From assembly GCA_035532295.1 (NCBI GenBank), contig DATKRH010000172.1, forward strand, positions 10,093-74,092: a stretch of 64,000 nt of DNA, given 5' to 3'. A program made the position numbers and the translations under genes. This document shows, one piece after another, positions 50,338-57,551 of this stretch. Position 1 is the first letter of the stretch. Each line of letters opens with the position of its first letter. The notes below the pieces were generated by a model that was not told the origin of the DNA, did not search any database, and worked only from the letters and a program-made list of their open reading frames with translations. The DNA is from DASUBV01 sp035532295. Lineage in GTDB: Bacteria > Actinomycetota > Actinomycetes > Streptosporangiales > Streptosporangiaceae.

Positions 50338-51692
50338 CCGCGGCGCACCCGGCCGACTCGCGCATCTATGGCCACCTGTGGACGACCCCGGAGGCGTCCG
50401 CGCTGTTCACCGACGAGGGCCGGACCCAGGCGTGGCTGGACATCCTGGCCGCGCTGGCGCAGGCCCAGGCCGACACCGGACTGGTGCCGCGCGCCGCCGC
50501 GGACGCGATCAGTGCCCACGCCGACGTGGCGGAAGTCGACCTCGGCCTTGTCGCCGAGCAGACCCGGGCCACGGGCCACTCGACGCTTGGCCTGATCCGC
50601 GCGCTGCGCGAGTCGCTGCCCGAGCACGCGCGCGAGTGGGTGTACTTCGGCGCGACCGTGCAGGATCTCTCCGACACCTGGTTCGCGCTGGTCTTCAAGA
50701 CCCTCGGCGACATCGCCGAACGCGACGTGACCAGGATGCGGGACCGCGCCCTCGACCTCGCTGGCGAGCACCGCGGCACCCCGATGTGCGGGCGTACCCA
50801 CGGGCAGCCCGGCCTGCCGATCACCTTCGGTTTCAAGGCGGCCGTGTGGGCCGCGGAGCTTGACCGGCACCTGGCGCGGCTGCGGCAGGGCCGAGGCCGG
50901 TGGGAGCGTGCCCAGCTCGGGGGCGCGCTCGGCACCATGGAATTCTGGGGAGAGCGCGCGCCTGACCTGCTCGACGCGTTCGCTGCCCGGCTCGGCCTGG
51001 CGGCTCCTGACGTGCCGTGGCTCACCGCACGGGACGGGGTCGCCGAGTTCATCTGGCTGCTCGCGGCGATCTCGGCGACGGTGGGCAAGATCGGCAACGA
51101 GGTCTACCAGCTGCAGCGGCCAGAGATCGGCGAGCTGCGCGAGGGGTTCACCCCCGGCACGGTCGGCTCCATCACCATGCCGCACAAGCGCAACCCGGAG
51201 ATCTCCGAGCACCTGGTCACCCTGTCTCGGGTCGTCCGGGCGCAGGCCGGCCTCGCCCTGGAGGGCATGGTCTGCGAGCACGAGCGGGACGGGCGCGCCT
51301 GGAAGGCCGAATGGCTGGTGGTGCCGGAAGCCGGCATGTACTTCGCCGCCTGCGTCGATGCCGGCGCCCGGATGCTGGATGGCCTGTGCGTGGACACCGA
51401 GCGGATGCTGCGCAACATCGACGCCCACCGCGGGTACCTGCTATCGGAACCGGTGCTGCGCGCTCTCACCGACCATCTCGGCAAGCACACCGCGCACGAC
51501 GTGGTCTATGCGGCCGCCATGAACGGCATCGACAGGGGCCAGGACTTCCGTGCCGCCCTGCGCGGCGATTCCCGGCTGGCCGCGATCTCCGACGCCGAGA
51601 TGGACGGGCTGCTGGACGTCAGGGCCTCGCTCGGCTCTTGCGCCGCGTTCGCGGACCGGGTGCGCCGCGGCTGCGCGGGACCAGGGGAATGA
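50334..51692 (+). CDS. Aspartase/fumarase-superfamily enzyme (PurB-like), XcbC/XcbD candidate
   Basis: In Xanthobacter two members of this superfamily (XcbC1 and XcbD1) belong to CoM biosynthesis, and XcbC1 eliminates phosphate from phosphosulfolactate to give sulfoacrylate. This 452-residue protein has the superfamily signature GSITMPHKRNPE (278-289) and the helical-core segments CGRTHGQPGLPITFGFK and KIGNEVYQLQRPEIGEL. It looks like the adenylosuccinate lyase/carboxymuconate cycloisomerase branch. ATGA overlaps exist on both sides. Which of the two steps it performs cannot be told by eye. Confidence 0.88.
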   Translation: MTAAHPADSRIYGHLWTTPEASALFTDEGRTQAWLDILAALAQAQADTGLVPRAAADAISAHADVAEVDLGLVAEQTRATGHSTLGLIRALRESLPEHAREWVYFGATVQDLSDTWFALVFKTLGDIAERDVTRMRDRALDLAGEHRGTPMCGRTHGQPGLPITFGFKAAVWAAELDRHLARLRQGRGRWERAQLGGALGTMEFWGERAPDLLDAFAARLGLAAPDVPWLTARDGVAEFIWLLAAISATVGKIGNEVYQLQRPEIGELREGFTPGTVGSITMPHKRNPEISEHLVTLSRVVRAQAGLALEGMVCEHERDGRAWKAEWLVVPEAGMYFAACVDAGARMLDGLCVDTERMLRNIDAHRGYLLSEPVLRALTDHLGKHTAHDVVYAAAMNGIDRGQDFRAALRGDSRLAAISDAEMDGLLDVRASLGSCAAFADRVRRGCAGPGE

Positions 51693-52720
51693 CCGTGGCC
51701 TCGGGTGCGGTGGCCGCGGCACGTTTCGGCGGCTTCCCCAGGGTGCCCCTCGTCCTCGAGCCGACCCCGCTGCACCCGGCGCCGCGCCTGTCCAGCGAGC
51801 TGGGCGTGTCAGTGCTGCTGAAGCGGGAGGACCTGGCCGGCGTCGGCCTGGGTGGCAACAAGCTGCGCGGGCTGGAGTACATCCTCGCCGACGTGCACGA
51901 GCAGGGTTGTGACTGCCTGGTGACCGGCGCGGGCCCGCAGTCGAACTGGACGATGCTTGCCGCCCTGGCGTGCCTGCGGGAGGGGATCGAGCCGTACGTC
52001 GTCTGCTACGGCAGCGCCGCGGCTGACGAGGGCAACATGCGGCTGCACCGGCGGCTCGGGGTGGACGTGCGGTTCACCGGTGACGCGGACCGGTCCTCGG
52101 TGGAAGCTGGCATCGAGGCCGTGACTGCTGAGCTGCGCGCCGCGGGCAGGCGCCCGTACCCGGTTCCGCGCGGCGGTGCGACGCCCCTGGGGGCGCTCGG
52201 GTACGTACGCGCGAGCGTGGAGCTGGCCGCCCAGCTGGACGCGCTCGGCGAGCGCCCGTCGGCCCTGTGGCTGGCGACCGGGTCATGCGGTACTCAGGCG
52301 GGCCTGCTGGCCGGCGCCGCGCTGGCCGGCGCGGCGCATGAGGTCGTCGGCGTCACGGTCAGCAGGCCGGTGCCGGAGTGCCGCGAGCGGGTGCGGGACC
52401 TGGCGGCCGGGGCCGCCGCGCTGGGCGGCATCGACGCCGCCGTCAAAGAGCCCACTGTGCTCGGCGGCTGGATCGGGCCCGGTTACGGCGTTGCCTCTGA
52501 AGCGGGGCAGGCGGCGGCCCGCATGGTCGCGGCAGCCGAGGGCGTGTTCCTCGACCCGACGTTCGGGGCGAAGGCGATGGCCGCACTGGTCGCGGGGTGC
52601 CGCGCGGGCCAGGTGCACGGAACCCAGGTGTTCCTGGTCAGCGGCGGCGCGCCCACCCTGTTCACCGGATCGGGGCAGGCCGAATCAGAGTCTGCTCAAT
52701 CGGGGGGTGGTCCGGCATGA
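51689..52720 (+). CDS. PLP-dependent D-cysteine desulfhydrase-like enzyme (XcbE-like)
   Basis: XcbE1 of Xanthobacter is a PLP enzyme related to D-cysteine desulfhydrases and belongs to the CoM pathway, where thiolation is needed. This 343-residue protein has the PLP lysine K58 in GGNKLRGLEY, the GAGPQSNWTM segment and GSCGTQAGLLAG near residue 200. It starts with an ATG overlapping the upstream stop. It resembles the ACC deaminase/D-cysteine desulfhydrase fold. The likely role is sulfur transfer from cysteine onto the two-carbon sulfonate. Confidence 0.9.
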   Translation: MTVASGAVAAARFGGFPRVPLVLEPTPLHPAPRLSSELGVSVLLKREDLAGVGLGGNKLRGLEYILADVHEQGCDCLVTGAGPQSNWTMLAALACLREGIEPYVVCYGSAAADEGNMRLHRRLGVDVRFTGDADRSSVEAGIEAVTAELRAAGRRPYPVPRGGATPLGALGYVRASVELAAQLDALGERPSALWLATGSCGTQAGLLAGAALAGAAHEVVGVTVSRPVPECRERVRDLAAGAAALGGIDAAVKEPTVLGGWIGPGYGVASEAGQAAARMVAAAEGVFLDPTFGAKAMAALVAGCRAGQVHGTQVFLVSGGAPTLFTGSGQAESESAQSGGGPA

Positions 52721-54306
52721 CCGCCGCGCGGCCACCGGCCGGCCCGCCGCGGCCACCGGAGGGCTATCTTGGCGCCGGGGCCCGGATCACCAGCGGGCCC
52801 GCACCCGAACTGGTCGAGGCCGGTTACGCGCTGGAGATCGCCGATGCACCGTTGCTGCACCGCGGGCTGACCCTCGCCGACCTCGCGCATCTCGTCGAGC
52901 TTGTCGAGTGCGGCGCCCTGCGCCGCGACGAAGCGGCCCCGCTCTGCGCCGTGCTGCTTGACCTGCTCGACCGCCCGGCAGCCGAGTTCCCGTACGACCC
53001 GGTCTACGGTGACGCGTACAACAGCAGGGAGCGGGAGCTGGAGCGGACCCTCGGTCCCGCGGCCGGCCGGGTGCACCTTGGTCGCACCCGCAGGGAAGCA
53101 GGCCGCATCGCGTTCCGGCTCGCGATCCGGGACAAGCTGCTCGGCCTGCACGCCGATGTCGCCACCTTCGCGGACAGGGTCGCCAGCCTGGCTGCCGAGC
53201 ACGCCGCCACGCTCTGGGCCGACACGACCTACCTGCAGCCCGCCCAGCCGTCCACGTTCGGTCATTACCTGGGGGGCTTCGCCGAGCAGGCGGTGCGCCA
53301 CCTAGACCGGATCGAGGCCGCGTACCGCGGCGCCGATGCGTCGCCTGGGGGCGCTGGCGGGGTGGGCGGCACCCGTCTGCCACTGGACCGTGCCCGTCTC
53401 GCCGGGCTGCTCGGCTTCGGCTCAGTGGGTGCGCACACCCGCGACGCGATGTGGTCGGTCGACGTCCTGGCCGATGCGGTCACCGCGGCGGCGCAGGCCG
53501 TGGCGAGCATCGGCCAGCTAGCCGCCGACCTGGAGATTTTCGCCAGTCCCGCGTTCGGCTACGTGACACTCGACGCCTCGCTGTGCCGGGCCAGCGTGCT
53601 CATGCCGCAAAAGCGCAACCCGTATGCGCTTCCCGTGCTGCGCGGCGGGGCGGGCACCGTGATCGGCCGCCTCACCGGGCTGCTCGCCACCGGCCTCACC
53701 CCGTCCGCGCGTACCGACAACTGGCTGTACGCCTACGGGGAGGTTGCTGGGGCGCTTGACCTGGCCGGGCGGCTAGTTCGGCTGGGGTCCGCCGTGGTGG
53801 TGGGGCTGAGCCCGGACACTGTCGTGCTGGCCGAGCAAGCGGCCAGCCATTTCACCGCGGCGGCCGACCTGGCAGAAGAGCTGTCCCAGCGTTTCCGGCT
53901 CGACTACCGCACGGCCTACCGGGTGGTCGGCCGTGCCGTCGCCACCGCGGTCAGCCGCGATGCCACCGAGCTGACCGTTTCCCTGGTCCGCGCGGCCGCC
54001 GAGGAGATCACCGGGAGCCCGGTGGCGATCACGGCGGACCTGCTCACCGCCGCGACGGACCCCGTCGCTGCCGTGTCGGCCCGGGACGTACTAGGCGGCG
54101 CGAGTCCCAGGCGGGTGCGGGAACATGCGCGGCGGGTGCGCCGGCGGGTGACGGCGGCGCACCGGTGGAACGCCGATCGCCGGGCCCGCATCGCCGACGC
54201 CGAGTCGGACCTGGTCGCGGCCGCGCGCCGGCTTTCCTCCGGCGGCCCTCCGGGGGAGCAGAGCCCGCGGCCCAATCCGTCAGCTTTTCTTGGCCGTAGG
54301 CCCTGA
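52717..54306 (+). CDS. Aspartase/fumarase-superfamily enzyme (ArgH-like), XcbD/XcbC candidate
   Basis: This 529-residue protein is of the argininosuccinate-lyase branch: ARITSGPAPELVEAGYALEIADAPLL, LGRTRREAGRIAFRLAIRD, the signature SVLMPQKRNP (293-302) and FGHYLGGFAEQAVRH. It has an extra C-terminal region of about 100 residues, including an Arg-rich helix. The ATG at 52717 overlaps the PLP gene. With the first superfamily enzyme it completes the XcbB-C-D-E set. The other step of the CoM pathway in Xanthobacter is a decarboxylation. It is the last gene before a hairpin at 54414. Confidence 0.88.
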   Translation: MTAARPPAGPPRPPEGYLGAGARITSGPAPELVEAGYALEIADAPLLHRGLTLADLAHLVELVECGALRRDEAAPLCAVLLDLLDRPAAEFPYDPVYGDAYNSRERELERTLGPAAGRVHLGRTRREAGRIAFRLAIRDKLLGLHADVATFADRVASLAAEHAATLWADTTYLQPAQPSTFGHYLGGFAEQAVRHLDRIEAAYRGADASPGGAGGVGGTRLPLDRARLAGLLGFGSVGAHTRDAMWSVDVLADAVTAAAQAVASIGQLAADLEIFASPAFGYVTLDASLCRASVLMPQKRNPYALPVLRGGAGTVIGRLTGLLATGLTPSARTDNWLYAYGEVAGALDLAGRLVRLGSAVVVGLSPDTVVLAEQAASHFTAAADLAEELSQRFRLDYRTAYRVVGRAVATAVSRDATELTVSLVRAAAEEITGSPVAITADLLTAATDPVAAVSARDVLGGASPRRVREHARRVRRRVTAAHRWNADRRARIADAESDLVAAARRLSSGGPPGEQSPRPNPSAFLGRRP

Positions 54307-54413
54307 CCGTGTCCGGCGGCAGCCGGATCCTGCTCGGATGTGCCGGATACCGCTCGATCAGGTGCGAAGTCGCGGACAGCCCCTGGCCGGACGTGCAAGG
54401 GTGAGCAGTGCCA

Positions 54414-54440
54414 CTTCCTGAGCCGCCGGGCGGCAGGAAG
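54414..54440 (+). terminator. Hairpin after the CoM biosynthesis operon
   Basis: CTTCCTG and CAGGAAG form a perfect seven-bp outer stem around a GC-rich inner hairpin (CCGCC/GGCGG). It lies 108 bases past the last stop and 35 bases before the next ATG. There is no T-run. Confidence 0.55.
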
Positions 54441-54474
54441 CCTCGGCGACCAGACAGCACTGAGGGGATCGAAG

Positions 54475-55269
54475 ATGACGACGCCAGGATCGATCGAGGC
54501 AGTACTGGCGGCTGCCGAGGGCCAGGCGGAGGTCGCGCTCCGGACGGCCGGGGCGGCGACCACGCAGCTGCGTAAGGCCCGCGCGGCGGCGAGGACCGGG
54601 CAGGTGCGTGACCTGCGGCGGGCGCTGTCAGCCGCCGGGTCGCTGGCCGCGGACCTGACGGACGCCGTGCGCGGGCTGCGCGACGCCTTCGACATTGACG
54701 AGCAGGAGTACCTGTCGTCGGGTGAGTACACCAAGGAACTGCTCGCGGCGGCGCAGGACGCGGGGGTGGCGATTTTCGAGGAGGACGACCGGCTGATGTG
54801 TTACCCGTCCCTGGTGCGGGTGCTCGCCGCTGACAGCTCGATCGAGGTGGACAAGGTGCGCGAGCGGCGGATCAGGCCGTCGGTGCTGGTCGGACTGCTG
54901 GCCGCGGCGCAGCAGCGGGCGCCGCGGTTCAAGCCGGAGCCGTTCCTGGACAGCCTGCGCGGGGCGTATGAGCTGGCGGTGGCCGGCGCGGGCAAGAGCC
55001 CTGACGCGGTGGTGCGGCTGGTCGACGTGTGGTCGGTGCTGACCCTGCTGCCCGGCCAGAGCAGGGAGTACTCCAAGCAGGAGTTCGCCCGCGACCTGTA
55101 CCTGCTGGACCAGAGCGGGGTCACCGTCACGGCGCGCAGCCCGCGGCAGCTCCGGTGGTCGGCGAGCACCGGGACGAAGGGCGCGGGGGTGCTGACCACG
55201 GTCGCGCGCAGCGGGCAGCAGCAGCGGTACTGGGGCGTGTCGTTCGCCCTGGCCGAGGTGCAGCGATGA
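54475..55269 (+). CDS. Unknown protein, first gene of a defence-like operon
   Basis: This 264-residue protein begins with a helical Ala-rich region (about 1-75: EAVLAAAEGQAEVALRTAGAATTQLRKARAAARTG), then a domain with strand/helix alternation (VAIFEEDDRLMCYPSLVRVLAADSSIEVDKVRERRIRPSVLVGLLA) and FAFARDLYLLDQSG-like segments that could be winged-helix. I recognise no family. GAGGGG precedes the ATG at 54475. It overlaps the next gene (ATGA). It probably belongs to the BrxD-like/helicase operon as an accessory or DNA-recognition subunit. Confidence 0.75.
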   Translation: MTTPGSIEAVLAAAEGQAEVALRTAGAATTQLRKARAAARTGQVRDLRRALSAAGSLAADLTDAVRGLRDAFDIDEQEYLSSGEYTKELLAAAQDAGVAIFEEDDRLMCYPSLVRVLAADSSIEVDKVRERRIRPSVLVGLLAAAQQRAPRFKPEPFLDSLRGAYELAVAGAGKSPDAVVRLVDVWSVLTLLPGQSREYSKQEFARDLYLLDQSGVTVTARSPRQLRWSASTGTKGAGVLTTVARSGQQQRYWGVSFALAEVQR

Positions 55270-56291
55270 GCGTCCCCGGCCCGCGCGGTGAGCTGCCGGG
55301 CGGTGGCGGGAACCACAAGGTCGATGACTATCTGAACTTCGCCGCCGAGGAATACCTGCGGACCTATATCGCCCAGGGCGGGACAGCCGTCAAGCTGGTG
55401 GTCACCAGGGACCGCGACGTCGCGCGGCACTTCGCCACCGGGCTGGCCGGGCTCTGCACGCCGTTCGCGGACGGGTTCCTGCACGTGTCCGTGGACGCCG
55501 CCAGCACCCGGGTCCACCTGATGGACCAGTTGTTCTGCGCCGTCGCCCGGCAGATCGACTGGATGACCCTCGCGGGCCGGGTGCTGCGTGACGCCTACCG
55601 GCAGGCGGGTTTCCCGGTCGCGGGGCCCGGCGACGCGGGGCTGACCGTCGCGGCCGTGGCCGCCTACCACCAGGTGGACCCCACGGAGCTGTACCGCAGC
55701 ATCCGGCGGGCGCTGGAGAGCGCCGTGCTCGCGGACCGCAGCCTCGCGCACGAGTTCCGGGTGGCGATGCTCCGGCTGTGCCAGGCGCTGCTGGCCCACG
55801 GCGATGTCGGCGAAGCCGACCGGGCCGCCGTGCTGGGCTGGCTGCGCGGCGAGAAGGTGCCGGCCGCGCAGTTGCGCGCGGTGCTGCTGCACACCAAGAT
55901 CGCCCGGCACAATGCCCGCCCCATGCTGATGTCGCTGACCAGGTGGGTCCGGCGGGCCGGCCTGGCGGGCGTGGTGCTGCAGCTCGATCTGGAGCGCATC
56001 GCCGTCAGCCGGCGCCCGCCCGCCGAGGAGCGCGACGGACTCTATTACTCCAAGGCCGCCGCGCTCGACGCGTATGAGTTGCTGCGGCAGCTCATCGATG
56101 CCACCGACGAGCTGGCAGGCCTGTTCGTCGCGGTGCTGCTGCCGCCGGAGCTGGTCACCGACGAGAGTCGCGGCCTGCCCGCCTACAGCGCGCTGCAGCT
56201 GCGAGTCGCCGACGAGGTCCGCGACCGCAACAGGGCCAACCCCTACGCCGCGCTGGTGCGGCTCGACGTGCGACTGGAGGCGGTCAGATGA
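55266..56291 (+). CDS. BrxC/BrxD-family ATPase relative lacking Walker A
   Basis: This 341-residue protein is similar in overall pattern to the BREX BrxC/BrxD ATPase domain (DUF2791) in its C-terminal half: NARPMLMSLTRWVRRAGLAGVVLQLDLERIAV and YYSKAAALDAYELLRQLIDATDELAGLFVAVLLPPELV. Where the P-loop is expected the protein reads KLVVTRDRDVARH, without GxxxxGK[ST]. The Walker B strand ends QLDLERI instead of the usual DE. It is probably a non-hydrolysing scaffold paired with the intact ATPase encoded next (ATGA overlap). Confidence 0.75.
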   Translation: MSVPGPRGELPGGGGNHKVDDYLNFAAEEYLRTYIAQGGTAVKLVVTRDRDVARHFATGLAGLCTPFADGFLHVSVDAASTRVHLMDQLFCAVARQIDWMTLAGRVLRDAYRQAGFPVAGPGDAGLTVAAVAAYHQVDPTELYRSIRRALESAVLADRSLAHEFRVAMLRLCQALLAHGDVGEADRAAVLGWLRGEKVPAAQLRAVLLHTKIARHNARPMLMSLTRWVRRAGLAGVVLQLDLERIAVSRRPPAEERDGLYYSKAAALDAYELLRQLIDATDELAGLFVAVLLPPELVTDESRGLPAYSALQLRVADEVRDRNRANPYAALVRLDVRLEAVR

Positions 56292-57547
56292 CCGCGTTGG
56301 CCGAGGCGGAAGTGACGCAGACCCTGGTCGTGGGGCGGCGGGCCGTCGAGGCCCTCCGCACCGGCGTGCCCAGCCTGGACGCCGTCGCCATGCTCGGTTC
56401 CGGGCAGACCGAGATCGAGGACCGGTTCCTGGAGCTGCTGGGCGCGGCGCGCGGGGGGACGGCCGGCGGGATGCTCATCGGGGGCGGCTTCGGCTCCGGC
56501 AAGTCCCACCTGCTGGAGCACCTCATGCGCCTGGCCCTCGACGAGGGGTACGCGGTCAGCCGGGTCGTGGTGAGCAAGGAGACGCCGCTGCACGACCCGG
56601 TGAAGGTGTTCCGGGCCGCGGCCGATAGCGCTGTCGTGGCGGGGCGGCGCGGTTGCGCTATCGCCGAAGCCGCCGCCGAGCTCGATGTGCACGGCCCGGC
56701 CTACGCCGAGTTCCTGCGCTGGGCGATGTCCCCCGCCGCCGGCCTCAACGGGCGGTTCGCGGCCTCGCTCCTGCTGTACGCCAAGATCCGGGATCAGGAC
56801 CCGGAGTTCGCCGACGTCCTGGTGCGCTTCTGGTCCGGCGACCCGATCAGCGCACCAGAACTGCGCCGCAGGCTCAAGGCCGTCGGCGAGGGAACGGTCA
56901 TGCTCACGCCGGCGCCGGTCAGAGCGCTGGGGGAGCAGCGCCTGCGGTTCGCCGCGCGGCTGCTGACCGCCGCCGGCTGCGCGGGCTGGCTGGTGCTCTT
57001 TGACGAGGTGGAACTGATCGGCCGCTACTCCGTGATGCAGCGGGCGAAGTCCTACGCCGAGATCGCCCGCTGGGTCCGGGGAACGCACGATGCGCCGGGC
57101 CTGCCGATCGCCGCGGTCCTGGCGATGACCGACGACTTCGAGGCCGCTGTCATCACCGGTAAGAAGGACCGCGAGAACATTCCGGCGAAGCTGCGCGACA
57201 GGCAGTCGCCCGAGGCCAGCGAGCTCGCCGCCCGGGCCGGGCTCGGCATGCGCATCATCGACCGCGAGATGACGCTGCTCACCCCGCCGGACGCCGCCGA
57301 GCTGGACAGGACCTACGCCCGGCTGAAGGAGCTCCACGGCGCCGCGTTCGACTGGACCCCGCCGGACATCGCGGGGCTCGAGCGTCTCGGCGCCACCCGG
57401 ATGCGCCAGTACATCCGCGCGTGGATCAACGAGTGGGACCTCCTGCGGCTCGACCCGGAGTTCCAGCCGCAGACCGAGGCGCTCTTCCTCGACACCGACT
57501 ACCGCGAGGACACCGACCTGGAGGGCGTGCTCGGGGAGGACTCCTGA
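56288..57547 (+). CDS. BrxD-like ATP-binding protein (DUF2791 family)
   Basis: This 419-residue AAA-type ATPase has the BREX BrxC/BrxD N-terminus ALRTGVPSLDAVAMLGSGQTEIEDRFLELL, Walker A GGGFGSGKSH (K72), Walker B LVLFDEVELIG (D239, E240) and the C-terminal ERLGATRMRQYIRAWINEWDLLRLDPEF. BrxD-type proteins occur in BREX type 2 next to a helicase, and a related ATPase-helicase pair occurs in the Shango system. The adjacent helicase fits either. No pglX, pglZ or TerB gene is in view. Confidence 0.88.
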   Translation: MTALAEAEVTQTLVVGRRAVEALRTGVPSLDAVAMLGSGQTEIEDRFLELLGAARGGTAGGMLIGGGFGSGKSHLLEHLMRLALDEGYAVSRVVVSKETPLHDPVKVFRAAADSAVVAGRRGCAIAEAAAELDVHGPAYAEFLRWAMSPAAGLNGRFAASLLLYAKIRDQDPEFADVLVRFWSGDPISAPELRRRLKAVGEGTVMLTPAPVRALGEQRLRFAARLLTAAGCAGWLVLFDEVELIGRYSVMQRAKSYAEIARWVRGTHDAPGLPIAAVLAMTDDFEAAVITGKKDRENIPAKLRDRQSPEASELAARAGLGMRIIDREMTLLTPPDAAELDRTYARLKELHGAAFDWTPPDIAGLERLGATRMRQYIRAWINEWDLLRLDPEFQPQTEALFLDTDYREDTDLEGVLGEDS

Positions 57548-57551
57548 GGTC

